NCBI GenBank assembly: GCA_964034945.1
Contig: OZ035961.1
Span: 87,562,124 to 87,626,123, forward strand
Length of the DNA: 64,000 nt
Direction: 5' to 3'
Origin: Chrysopilus asiliformis
Lineage: Eukaryota; Arthropoda; Insecta; Diptera; Rhagionidae
Shown here: positions 1-10,890 of the stretch, one piece after another
Numbering within the stretch: position 1 is the stretch's first letter
Layout: every line of letters begins with the position of its first letter
Program-made: the position numbers and the translations under genes
The notes under the pieces: generated by a model
What the model was told of the DNA's origin: nothing
Seen by the model: only the letters and a program-made list of their open reading frames with translations
Databases searched by the model: none

Positions 1-2530
1 CCTGTGATCACGCCTACAATCATGGTAATATATCTTCGGTGCAGCAGAATCAGCTTGCATGTACGCTTTTTATCCAGCTTTGGCCAAATAAGTTTGGTAG
101 CGTAACTCCTTTTCCTGGTAAACAATAACAATAAATTGAGAATGTACATAAAACACATAAAAGTTGCGGAAAGTAGCGGAGAATACATGAAAATTTTTTA
201 TACTTTGGTGCGGTGATTAGTTTTCTTGTTTTACAAAAAATAAATAGGGGCGATTCACATTTGGGACGACTATCCGAATTTTGAGTACTTACCTTATGTA
301 TGATTAAATTATTCAAGTCAGTTTTGCAATTCCCAATTAATAGAAAAAACTGAAAACTTCCTATTAAGGCAAAAAGAACCATCGCAATTCCAACATATCA
401 ATTAACCTTTTTCCATTTTGAAATTTCATTTCAAAAGATTCTCTTCTGATTATCCCCATTAGCTACCGAAGGTACTTTTCCTAAAGATAATAAGGCAAAA
501 AAAATCATTTAGCCTTTTAAGATTTGGGTCAATTTTAATTATTTATGACAGAAAAAGGTCAACCGATCCCCATATTATTCAACTTCTGTCGGTTAAAAAC
601 ATTGTCCCTTGTTAATCGTCCGATGTTTATGAATTACCTTTATCAAAAAGTTTAGTTTTGCTCTCCTCGGAAAATTTTCGGATTTCGGTAGATTGGAATT
701 TTCTATTTCGAATTTTATTTCATTTTCTGTGATTAGGGATGGTTTGACATTAAATAAAATGTGAGTCTATTGCTTCGAAAAAGTAACATTTTTCTTGTCA
801 TCTCGTCAACAGAGAGTTGCCCTAAGACAATGACGTCAATGTTCATGTTTAAGTGGCGAAATGTTAAATCTTTCTTAATTTTAATGTCCTGTGCGCATTA
901 AGTCCTTGGTCCTTGGTGATGAATGGTTAGAAGTACCACGAAATGGATCCCAAGTCTATCGATAGCTGCCAAACGAGGTAACTAAAGAAGCGTAAAATAA
1001 CCATCAAAAACTTGTGCAAACAAAGTAAAAAGCTTCTAAACCATCTCGAAACCTTTCCAATGACACTCACAAAAAATGATGATTTGATACATTTTGATAC
1101 ATAATAAATACTCGGTACCACACACATTTTGATTTTTCGAAAAATTCATTCAGTGTGTTTTGTTTGTCCCAGTGATTTGTTTAATTTGAAAATATTTTTT
1201 CGCCATGATTCCTGTCTTCATAACCCTTCGGGAAATGTAAACATTGGCACTGTTTACACATCCTTTTTAAGTGGTTTCATCAATGAGCAGTGTGCAGAAA
1301 CATCCCAGAATTATAGAGATTTTTCGGGCTATCCGAAATGCGTTACCACGAATGCTGTCAGAGGAATCTCCAATCTCTAGTTTCTCAATACTATGAAAAA
1401 TGTCGTTTTATCTATAAAATGGTTTTTTTTGGTGAAGATCCTTTCATTTCTACGTGTGTTTACTTTTTGCTTGGCTGGAATTAATTTGAATGACAAAAAA
1501 AATATGAAAGCTGGGGAATGGAAATTCACAACCGTAACATAAAAATACTCGAAAAACAGCAGACGTTTTTTGCAAATATATAAATACGTTGTGAGTTTAA
1601 AAGCATCTTTCAAATTGGCGACCCACGCAGATTTAAATCTAAAGGATAAATTCAAAATATATTTACAGGATGTCGTTCTTTTGGTACATTAGCATTTCTC
1701 TTATGAACGGAATTCACTCAAGTAGATAAATTTTCAACTCGCACATTTCTCTTCGTTTTACCGTGATCTTTTTCATCAGACCGCACTACATTGGATTGGA
1801 CGAAAGACATTTTCAAATTTTCAGATATCTATCAGATTCTTTTACCGATGGAAAAGTCACTTTTAAAGGTCGCCAGATCTGAATGGGATCTTAATTGAAT
1901 TTGAAATACAAGCACGTAGACTTGATTTCAATGTCTGTACTACAGATGGAAAAGGTAAAAAAAGCAAACACCTCCAATAATTCAACATCCATTGAAGAAA
2001 AAATGCTTTAGTTAATTTGAGTCCTGGGAATTTCAGACCAGGAAACCACACAGCCACGTTCTGGAATCTTGACTATTTCATGGCCAAACTTTAAACTGAC
2101 TGTCGAACGTTTCTCTAGAATATCTAAATTCTACATCGTTTACTTAAAAGTTCCCTGTCTAGATATATGAGTATCTTTTTAGGATTTTCCGTTTCAAACT
2201 ACTTCTACTTTGAAATTAGGAACCATTCCGAAGTTAGCCAATTATAACGGAAGCTCATATTAAGTTTAAATTACAATTCTGGTTTGCTTATTTGGTTGTT
2301 ACTTCACGTTTAATCGAGCAATTTAAAGTTTAGGATTTAATAACCCAAATTAAGAATGAAACAGTGGCGTGCGGTGTCGAAATCCTTGGGATGCGCATAA
2401 TTTTCTGAAGATACAGCAAACTGATATATTTATACTCATTCTAAAAATTCACATTTTCAAAGTTAAATAAATGGTATTTTCGTTCCTCTTAAATGAAACA
2501 AAAATACGGTTTATTAAAAAAATTACCTAA
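1..2530. other. AT-rich intergenic sequence, no gene recognised
   Basis: I see no ORF with recognisable protein features, no RNA gene and no clear transposon with both ends. Open frames here are short and of low complexity, as expected by chance in AT-rich DNA. A string beginning CAGTGGCGTGCGGT near 2364 looks like the left end of a hAT-type element, but no matching right end was found. Confidence 0.5.
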
Positions 2531-2534
2531 AAAA

Positions 2535-3060
2535 TATCTGATGTGAACAGCACATGACTTTTTTATACAAAATCTACGTTTCCGCACAATTTACACTACA
2601 ATACGACGAATAAAATTTCAGTTTAAATAAAAATGTGAATTTTTATTTAGCAAAAACTGAAATATCTCGATAACGGTACAAGATATACATTCACGGTAAA
2701 AGGCAAAAATGTGGAGAATTTTAATGTCCTTAATTTTTCTTCAGCCATTTTCTTTCAAAAAACCGATAGTTTGCAAAAATTCAGAAACTTGTTGTTTACC
2801 TTTTGATGAAAATATTTCAATAACTGTAAAATATGGATAATCCTGAAAAACAAAATTGTGACAAATATTATTCTCTTCAATTCCTCTAGCATATTGAACC
2901 ACCAAAATCCTGTTCTTTTCGATATAATCGCAAAAAAGTAATTTTTTTGAAATAACGGTAAATCTCGATACTGGTTTGAGATATCGAATTCTAGTGAAAA
3001 ATAAAAGTGTGGGAAATTTCACTTTAGACGTTAAAAAGTTTCTCCTGCTACACATTTCTT
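2535..3060 (+). repeat. Family-B long-inverted-repeat element, left part
   Basis: The stretch begins ATCTGATGTGAACAGCACAT and continues with blocks of the form 'tttacCGTTATcGAGATAtt' on both strands. The same left end recurs at 29692 (+) and, as a short piece, at 18515. Its reverse complement forms the right end at 10789-10890. The family therefore looks like a non-autonomous foldback or MITE-like element of about 0.7 kb with very long imperfect inverted arms. No coding capacity is visible. This copy seems to lose its right arm before about 3060. Superfamily is undetermined because I could not fix a target-site duplication. Confidence 0.55.
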
Positions 3061-3194
3061 ATTTTTCACTTGAGTAGTTTTCACTTTCCTTCTATAAAGG
3101 GAAAGTATTGTATTCATGACGGAGACCAATTCGAAAACAGAAGCAGATAGAAACTTCCTGATCAGTACGACAACTGTTTCAAGCAAAATTATGA

Positions 3195-3282
3195 GGATGT
3201 CCGTCGATTGGTCTGTTGGTTTGTCTGTCTGTCAGTCTGTTTGTTTGTCCTTAAATAACTTAAATAACTCGAGAGCGCGTTG
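3195..3282 (+). repeat. GTCT-rich microsatellite module, target of the hAT insertion
   Basis: A GTCTGTCTGTCAGTCTG-like tract is followed by TTAAATAACT repeats and CTCGAGAGCGCG. It matches the pattern of microsatellite plus following block that heads several repeat families in this window. The hAT element at 3291-5790 is inserted just downstream, and the target sequence resumes at 5799. Confidence 0.4.
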
Positions 3283-3312
3283 GTCTAGCCCAGTGGTTCC
3301 CAAACTTTTTTG

Positions 3313-3382
3313 GCCCACGGACCCCTTTTCATAGTCAAAACTTGCCCACGGACCCCTTTTCATAGTCAAAACTTGCCCACGG
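3313..3382 (+). repeat. 31-bp tandem repeat, about 2.3 copies
   Basis: A unit beginning GCCCACGGACCCCTTTTC starts at 3313, 3344 and (partly) 3375. It lies just inside the hAT left terminus and probably arose by slippage in the subterminal region. Confidence 0.85.
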
Positions 3383-4297
3383 ACTCTGGGTAAAAAACTA
3401 CATAAATGCATAATAGAAAAATTACAAATTTAACTTTAATGTCTTGAATGGTAAATGGTGATGTAAAAATAAAATATAAATAAAACATTTTGTTGAAGAA
3501 GTATTTATTGAATCTCCGCCGAAGACGCGGCCTTTTATATTCGCGGCTCGTTTGCCAACGTTCCTGTATGTTCGGACGAGGTCTCGAACGTTCTCGAAGC
3601 GTTCACGCCAGATCTCGAATGTCCTTGCAACTTCTTACCCGTGGACCGTTACAATATCAAAAATTTTATTTGCAACAAACCACTGTTAATTATAATAAAA
3701 ATTGAATGCTGCAATGTAACGCTCTCTTGAATTAATTATTTGAGATGTGAGGATAAAATTTCATGTAAATGTCACATATTGTGTAGGTACTCATTTTGTA
3801 GGGGAGACTGGGGTATTCTGGACCACGGGAAATTGCGGACCAGCGTCATTTTTTTCCCCTAGTAGTGGTTGGTAGCTGCAAATAACTGTAATCAGTTTGC
3901 CTCATGTTAAGCTAATTTTCCTAACAGTACTCGACTTGTGTATACGCACTATCACCTCGCTTCGATAGCAAATAGAAAAGTGATACTTCGAAATTTTTTT
4001 TTTCACTTTGTGTTTCGCTTAAATTTAACCACATTTTTCGAGAATCAACTCAAGTAAATATATTGATAATATTCGCGGAGCCTTAAGCATTCGACACTGA
4101 CAAGAAATTTTGCATGAAGTTTGCATTGTGTTACTAATAGCTGCCATATTGTAAAAAAGAGCATTCGGGGAATTGTGGACCACTTTTGTCGGGGAATTAT
4201 GGACCACTCAATTCTTGACATTTGACAAGCAAACTTCGTGTATTTGATGCATATAAGTGTTTTTTCATGCAAAAACACAGCATTAGATTTTCGGCAA

Positions 4298-4686
4298 TCA
4301 TACTAATATATAAAAATGAGTTGGTGTATGTCTGCCTGTCTGTCTGTTCCTCTTTCACGCAAAAACGGCTGAACCGATTGACTTGAAATTTGGCATGCGT
4401 GTCTGTGGTAGTTCTGGTTCCAACATAGGCATACGGAAAAGTAGCGCGAGGGGTGGGGGGAGTAAGGGGAGGGGGTAAAGTGATTTCGAAACTTAGTTTT
4501 CCCTCTATGTTACTCTTTCGCGGGGAAACTACTGAACCGATTGGCCTAAAATTTGGCATAGATGTTCGTCGTGGGTCCAGCCCCAACATAAACCCATTAA
4601 AAAGTTTTTAAGTTCTTTCCGGTTTTCTTCGTATTCTAAAATTTAGACAAAAAGCTTAACCCGGCAACGACGGGTATACAAGCTAG
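4298..4686 (+). mobile_element. Non-autonomous Helitron
   Basis: The element begins TCATACTAATATATAAAAAT and ends CTAG, inserted between A (4297) and T (4687). A short hairpin ACCCG/CGGGT (4659-4663 and 4671-4675) lies about 8 bp before the end. These are the standard Helitron signs, with no inverted repeats and no target duplication. It contains the GTCTGCCTGTCTGTCTG tract followed by an ACCGATTGACTTGAAATTTG block. No Rep/helicase coding is present. It interrupts the pogo-like element. A related copy in reverse orientation is at 48414-48922. Confidence 0.88.
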
Positions 4687-4691
4687 TTTCT

Positions 4692-5027
4692 AAATCGGCC
4701 GTTTTGACATTGCCAGAGGATGTAAATGACCTTCGTGAGAAAGCTGATATGAAGCGAAAGAGATTGGAGAGAAAAGGTGATAAACCATAATCGAAAAAGC
4801 AAAAAGATCGTGTCAAATCGAAGACATCACAGAAGAAACAACCATCTTCAACCTATTGTGAGGTGGAAGAATACATCGATTTCCGCATAATTTGTAAGAA
4901 AAATATGCCAAAAAAAATGAACCGCCGAAATACCATCCATTGAAATGTGTGCGATCGAGCTGTTCACTTGGGATGCTCCGGAATGACTGCAAGTTACTGG
5001 ACTTGCGAACATTGCGTTTCGGACTGA
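4692..5027 (+). pseudogene. Decayed C-terminal tail of a pogo-like transposase
   Basis: A 112-codon frame, broken by stops TAA and TGA, encodes an acidic start (LTLPEDVNDLREKAD), a long Lys/Arg-rich stretch, then paired cysteines and a histidine in the order C..C, C..C, H..C, C..C (VCDRAVHLGCSGM, then YWTCEHC). This is the layout of a PHD-like zinc-finger tail found at the end of many insect pogo/Tigger-type transposases (family knowledge). The catalytic domain is absent, so the element cannot mobilise itself. The frame begins right after the Helitron insertion and ends at the stop at 5025-5027. Confidence 0.6.
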
Positions 5028-5798
5028 TTTTCATTGCAATTTTTCACTTCATTTCACTTTGTCTGTTATATAATAAATATACGAATAAAAAAAAAATTTG
5101 TCTATCACATTTTTCCATTTTTAATCGATTTACAAAGTGGTCCACAATACCCCGAGATTTTTCAAAATCGCAAAAACGCCATTTTTGCGCCAACTGATAA
5201 AACTTGCATAATTTAATACAATTTGACCAAACTGCTGTGACCCAAAGAGAGGTTATTTATCGTACTACAAATTCAAGCTTTGAAATTTTCAGAAAAAGTT
5301 ATTTTTTTGCGAGTTTTTAGCCAAAATGAAAATGCGGTCCAGAATACCCCAGTCTCCCCTACCAATTAATTTTTCAAGAAAAATAAATAATTCAAAAATT
5401 AATTCACAACAGAATATAATAATACAGTAATATACAGTAATTCCAAACATTCGCGGATTTGGTTATTCGCAGAAGTAAACAAATTAAACAAAAATATAAA
5501 ATAGTAAGCTATAACTTTTAGGGTGCATTATATTAAATAATAAAACCCAATATGTCTAACTATAAATATTTTAATCAGGACGTAAAAATCGCTAATAATT
5601 TATTCATTGTTATTTATTTTAACTTCCATATTAATAAAAATGTGTCACCATTTTTTTATTTCATATTAAACCTTGCGCGGACCCCCTGACGTGGTTCAGG
5701 GACCCCCAAATCAATTTTAATTTTCCACGGACCCCCTGAATGATCCCGGGGACCCCTGGGGGTCCGTAGGGACCACTTTGGGAACCACTGGTCTAGCC

Positions 5799-6487
5799 GC
5801 TTGAATTTTTTTGTAAATAAGTTTTTACTTTTGGAAAAAAACTTTTGGAAAATCAACGATAAACTATAACGGGTACCTCCCATTCAATTTATTTTTTGAA
5901 AAAACCTTTTTTTCAATTTTTTTTTTTAAATTTATGAGCTTTTTGGGAAAAATGAATATAACAAAATTTAAAGGAAATAAAATGTTCTACATTTTTTGCT
6001 TTAACGGTTTTTACGTATCTCTAACGGTTCTCAAAATATTTGAAAAAAGTTAAATTTTTTGAAAATTTCACGAATATTATGCGCTTTTGGGAAAAAAATT
6101 CGAAAGGAATAAAGTTTTCTTGGTTTTTTGGTTCATTGGTTTTCATGTGTCTTAAGTTATTATTTTTTACATATTTTTTCCGAAACTAAATATTGCAGAG
6201 AAAAGTTTTGTGTTGATCACAACTAATGTTTTTTCGAAATTTAGTCTATAGGACGTGATATCTTTGGTGGGCGATCCAATGTGGCTGCTTTCTTATACGG
6301 AACAAATTGTGCAAAATTATCAAAAGAAATATAAATCAATACTAGTTTTCATTTACCTTTGTTCAAGTTTGAGAACGCTTTGCTGATTACTTTGACAGAA
6401 CAACAAATGCTAAATATATAAATTAATAAAACCACTTGTAATATTCAATTGTTTTCCGATATATTTCCATGCTTAAGCCTTTTTAAA
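5799..6487. repeat. AT-rich sequence with family-C dispersed repeat
   Basis: About 5927-6050 contains a block starting near TTTTGGGAAAAATGAATATA that recurs at 62389-62518 with moderate divergence. It ends in an 'aACGgTTCTcaAaATATTTGAAA' motif. A partial second copy of the same unit seems to follow at 6075-6155. No termini or coding are visible, so the class is unknown. Confidence 0.45.
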
Positions 6488-6489
6488 TA

Positions 6490-6855
6490 CAGCCATGTTC
6501 AAAAGTGTTAGGCACCCCCATTTTTTACAAAGAAATCATAGATTTTGATAGAGCATTTGTGGAGTATTTTGAAGAAAAATATCCGGAAACACAAAAATAA
6601 CATCAGAAGATACCCTGAAAAGGGCTATTCAGGAGGAATGGGATTTTATAAGTGACGACACGAAAATAGGCATGTAGCGACAATGCCGAAAAGACTCGCT
6701 GCTGTAATAAGGGCTAGGGGTGGGCCCACCTAATATTAATCAGATAAATAAATTTTGATATTCTTAAAATCACATTGTTTCACTATCATATTATATACAC
6801 GTAAACAGGAAAAAATTGATTTTGAAATGGTGCCTAACACTTTTGAACATGGCTG
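6490..6855 (+). mobile_element. Tc1-like deletion derivative, copy 1
   Basis: Termini are CAGCCATGTTCAAAAGTG at 6490 and its reverse complement ending at 6855, flanked by TA (6488-6489 and 6856-6857). The 366-bp element keeps the last part of a Tc1-type transposase on the + strand: a frame containing LKRAIQEEWDFISDDT, then in another frame MPKRLAAVIRARGGPT followed by a stop. That C-terminus is a well-known Tc1 family signature. The frame break between the two pieces also occurs in the copy at 34318-34682, so it was probably already in the amplified ancestor. Confidence 0.9.
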
Positions 6856-6857
6856 TA

Positions 6858-8768
6858 TGTTTTTATAATTTTCTTCGGAAGTGTCAAACAAATATGTATA
6901 TTTGCGCACAGTTTCTATATAAATGTATTCTCACTCATTTTATCTGACTGATCGCACCGATCTTTGTAATTTTGTACAAACTCGCGGCGACAAAAAATAG
7001 CCCACAGCGACAGATCATCCTTTGTGTGTTTAATATAACCGGATCGCTGCCCGCCGTCACAGATCGCTATCTGTATGCACGAGCCTTTAGTATCTCGAAA
7101 TTTTGAAAATTGCGAGAAAACGAAGATTGGGACAAGACAGACAGATTATAGGAGTGAGATAACAAACGTTTTCCCATTAAACAGAAAAAATATACTTTTC
7201 GTTAAAATTGTCATTATTAAACAAACTCCTAAACTTTAATTATTATTGTCAGATTATTCAAGTTTCAAACTGAGTTAATTAAATGAATGTAAATACATTT
7301 AATTTAAGTCATTTCAAAGAAAATCGAAACGAAAAGAGCTATAGAATAATTTAATATTTAAATAAACTGCCAAATAACCTTCAATCCTATGTCAAATCAA
7401 GAGCACTTTACAATTTTCAAACTTTATACTACTCAGAAATAAATGTCGAAAATTTAATAACTCTTAATGTACTTGAACTATAATTTAAAATTACTTACAC
7501 TCAATATGGGAAACAGTTCCTCCCGTATCATAGAAGTAGAAGATAATCGTAGAAGATAATTCTAGTTTTACTATTCCATAATCCACAAACATATCAAATC
7601 CGACATTTACGATCAAATCGAAATACGAGTAGGAGTGAGGTGTTTAACGTATCGTAAGGTGTTTAACGTACGTTCTGAATTGGAAACCTTTTAATAGCTG
7701 CTGGGGTGGAAAACAGTTGAAATACACATACACACGTGTGTTAACAAATAGATATAACATTTATGTGGTGTAACGAAACCATCAACAATAAATGTCATAA
7801 ACAGGAGGTGAATGGTATTCCCTGTCTGACAAGGGTTCTCCAACCGGAAGGTGTTTGACTGAATTCATGTGTCCCAAGGCCATTACAAAATAATTGAGGC
7901 GTTTTCAATATTCCAGGATTTGTCATAAAATGACAGTGACACACTTAAAATTATATAATTTTGATTGAAGTTCACGAGGTTTTCGTTTGATTCAATTCAA
8001 TTTCATTTCAATTGTCGTTTGGTTATTATGTATGTCGTTCCAAAAGGATCTCATATACGGGACAACTACTACTCACAAATATACATACGGAATATAAATT
8101 TCTTATTTTATCTTACTTTATTTTATTTCATTTTATATGCTATCAGCACAGCAGATGTCACCGAGAGATTTAAGTTTGTTTCTTAAGTTGTAAACTCATG
8201 TGAAGGCAAATCCTGTTTACTTGAAAGATACCTCATTTTCATGCCTTTCAAGTTCAGATGAATGAAACCCTTTTTTCTATTATGGGAAAAGACAATTTCA
8301 GACAAAAGGAATCAAAGAAAATGAGGATTTCACGAGTTACGGATGTGTATCCTCAACTTAACCAAGCATTAAATCACACATTTGAGATGGATTCTTTAAA
8401 GTGCTTATCGCAAACAATCTGTAAAATAAATTCATAAGTTTCAATTAAATTATATACTAAGGGTGATACATTATTAACTTTCTTCCGCAATGCTAATTGC
8501 TAATGACAAATTAATCACATCAATAATTTTATAACCGGGAGAATACTTCTATCTTATAAGAAGTATCAGAATTATTACAAAAATCTCTTTCCGTTTGTTA
8601 GTTGATGTGTACAAGATTTCTTAAAAACAGCCATGAAATTCTATATGCATGTTTGGTCCTAGAGTGGGACGGTATTATCAATTTTTGGTGGAAATTTGTT
8701 AACCGGAAGTAACCAAAATTCCAGCTTTTTCGTTTCTTGCTATTTACTACGAAACTACGCATTTTTCA
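6858..8768. other. AT-rich intergenic sequence
   Basis: I see no supported gene. A small direct repeat, AGGTGTTTAACGTA, occurs twice at about 7637-7672. A moderately GC-richer patch near 6960-7080 (CGCGGCGAC, CGGATCGCTGCCCGCCG) has no recognisable function. Confidence 0.4.
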
Positions 8769-9117
8769 AAAGTTTTATGTATGACAAAAGTTGAAGATAA
8801 TAAAATTTCCTTTCCTTTTACTGAACTCAATGTCTCAAACCGGTATCAAGATGTACCATTATTTATAAAAAAATAAAATGTTGCGGTGTTAGGTGGTTCA
8901 ATGTATGAGATGAATTATCCGTTATATTTTACCATAATTGAGCTATGTTAATTAAAAAGTAAAGAAAACGATTTTTGGGAATTGCTTGCACACTAATGGC
9001 ACTAATGTTTTTTCGAAAAAAAAATTGAAGACATTAAAATTCTCTACATTTTCGCCTTTTACTGTAAGTCGATATCTTTTACCGTTATCGAGATATTTCA
9101 GATGTTGTAAAATAAAA
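8769..9117 (+). repeat. Family-B element, left half of a Helitron-split copy
   Basis: This stretch contains the family-B motifs CAAACCGGTATCAAGAT and CTTTTACCGTTATCGAGATA and ends at AAAATAAAA. At that point the Helitron of 9118-10788 is inserted. The copy resumes at 10789 with TTTTTTATATAAATTATAA, as in the unbroken copies near 14.2 kb and 30.3 kb. The left limit is approximate. Confidence 0.5.
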
Positions 9118-10788
9118 TCTATATATATAAAAATGAATCGTGGTCCATTTGACTATCCATAACTCGGCTGAATATAATCCGATTTGCATGGGGTTTTTTT
9201 TGTTGGATTCGAATTGCAACAGGTAAAAACACAACGGAGCCGAAAATTGGAAATTTCTACCGGAAAAGTTGGAAAATCTTGGAAAACCGAAATTGCATAC
9301 TTTCAGGGGAGCGGTTTTCTGGTTTGCACTTTCAGTAATTCCAAATCAAAAATCTCGAATCTTTTTTCGTTTTGTTGGAAAAGTCGAGAAAAATTTTGGG
9401 GAAAAGCGGGAATATCGGAAAAATTGAAATTTGCATATTGTATGGGATTATGGTATGAAAGGAGAAAATATTGAAAATATAAAACGGAAAATTTTGTATA
9501 CCTCACAATAATTTTATCGCCAACAGATCCCGTTACGCTCTCAGACTCGCGTTTGACAACTGAGAAATATATTCGCTCTTTCCTCATTGATGATCGATGC
9601 GAAGCGGTTGTTTATCGACATAGTGCGCAAATTATCGCGGTTTTTCCCACTTTTAAATCGTCGAAAGTATTTTATTTTGTGTACAACGAAGTGAATCAAG
9701 GTATTTACTCAGTGACCACGTGAACGTAAATGGATTGGTGTTGCATTTTGTGCTTTTTTCCAGAATATAGTGATTTCCAAAAGTGAGGTTAGCGGCACAT
9801 CGAATCTGGACTTGCATCAACACAAATTTCCTTTATTCATCCACTGCTTTTGTGCGATTTAATAATTTAAATTATTCATTTTATAGAGAACGAATTTAAA
9901 TAATGTATTTTGTCACCGACCAATTCGTTTATTTAAAAAAATCTATTTGTATGGGAGAGGGAGGTAGGAGTGGTCCAACTGGATAGATAAGCTGTATAAA
10001 ATCATATTCTAAACACATTTCGTCTTTATAAACTTTTCGATACGATGCACCGTTTTCGAGAAAATAAGGAAAAAGTATTCAATTGGTATCGGGGAGGGGA
10101 AAGAGGTAGTCTAATTTTACAATGTGATTCACCGTTTTCGATAAAATTGCGAAAAAAGTTTCATTTATATGGAGAAGGGAATGGTCTGATTTTGCCAGTT
10201 CGAGAACTCAGCATTGCCATTTACGAGAAACGCAACTGAAAATATTTCAAATCTCTAGCTCAATCCTTCCGAATGTTATGATATTCACGAATATATAGAC
10301 GGACAGACGACAGAGCGACAGACAGACGGTCGGACATGCCAAAATTAAAATCTATTTTTATCCACTCAAACTACTCCGCTCTACATGGTGCGAGCCCACT
10401 CCCCTGCTATCTCCTAAACTACAGAACGGAGTTTTATACGGTGTTGGATAGGTTATCTGTCAAGGCAAATTTTAGACCAATCCCCTCCTCAGCTATCTCT
10501 GAAACTATTTTATGGATGTTCAACATATGTTACAACATAAATGCAAAAATATTAAGTGTCTGGTGATAAGGGAATTCGCTCTATTCCCTTTCTCCCAAAC
10601 AGATGGAAAAAATATTTGCAATTTTCTTGAAAACAGTGCGTCAAACCAAAAAAAGTTGAACAAAAAATTATTTGAAATATAATTACTGCATAATTTTTCT
10701 ATACATCAAAATACTTTTGAAAAAAAAGGATTTTTTCATATTCAAAAATTTATTACTACCCGGGCAACGCCGGGTTCTTGCAAGCTAG
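9118..10788 (+). mobile_element. Non-autonomous Helitron, 1.67 kb, with captured-looking cargo
   Basis: The 5' end is TCTATATATATAAAAATGAA after an A. The 3' end is CTAG before a T, preceded by a 6-bp-stem hairpin ACCCGG/CCGGGT (10758-10775). Flanking sequence is a single family-B repeat, so both boundaries are supported. The interior contains a region (about 9485-9810) less AT-rich than its surroundings that resembles a promoter/leader exon and intron (a GTAAATGG...TTTTTTCCAG arrangement). It also holds an A-like segment ending in a degenerate GACGGACAGACG tract at 10297-10337. No Rep/helicase gene was found. Confidence 0.85.
10043..10345 (+). repeat. Diverged family-A segment inside the Helitron
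   Basis: The order of blocks matches family A elsewhere: GATACGATGCACCGTTTTCG, ATGGTCTGATTTTGCC, GAGAACTCAGCATTGCCATT, CTCTAGCTCAATCC, then an imperfect GACGGACAGACG tract and ACATGCCAAAATT. It most resembles the fragment at 18533-18712. It was either carried by the Helitron or inserted into it. Confidence 0.6.
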
Positions 10789-10890
10789 TTTTTTATATAA
10801 ATTATAATTTTTTTCGTTGGGTTGTAGTATAAATTGTGCACAAACGTAGATTTTGTATAAGAAAGTGATGTGCTGTTCAGATCAGATATT
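10789..10890 (+). repeat. Family-B element, right end
   Basis: This continues the family-B copy interrupted at 9117. It ends GTATAAGAAAGTGATGTGCTG...CAGATCAGATAT, the reverse complement of the family left end at 2535 and 29692. This demonstrates the long inverted-repeat structure of the family. Confidence 0.6.

Larger units (their letters stand above)
3801..5359 (+). mobile_element. pogo-like (Tc1/mariner superfamily) element with 24-bp TIRs
   Basis: A perfect 24-bp terminal inverted repeat (3801-3824 and 5336-5359) starts GGGGAGACTGGGG. It is flanked by TA on both sides (3799-3800 and 5360-5361). Repeated 'GGGGAATTNTGGACCAC' motifs occur near the left end. Excluding the Helitron inside it, the element is about 1.17 kb. 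It keeps only the C-terminal part of a transposase reading frame (4692-5027), so it is an internally deleted derivative. The pogo-like assignment rests on the TA duplication and the basic, cysteine/histidine-rich tail; another Tc1/mariner branch is possible. It sits inside the hAT element. Confidence 0.75.
3291..5790. mobile_element. hAT element, non-autonomous, with nested insertions
   Basis: The termini are CAGTGGTTCCCAAA at 3291 and its exact reverse complement ending at 5790, a 14-bp inverted repeat. They are flanked by a perfect 8-bp target-site duplication GTCTAGCC (3283-3290 and 5791-5798), the hallmark of hAT transposition. Both subterminal regions are rich in GGACCCC-type strings. 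Without its inner insertions the element would be about 0.94 kb, far too short for a transposase, and I see no hAT coding remnant. A 31-bp tandem repeat lies just inside the left end. A TA-flanked pogo-like element (3801-5359) is inserted inside it. Confidence 0.9.

Noticed and set aside
4025..4589. Minus-strand frames of 60-130 codons around 4.0-4.6 kb
   Set aside because: They run across the Helitron boundary into the pogo-like element and simply translate their repeats.
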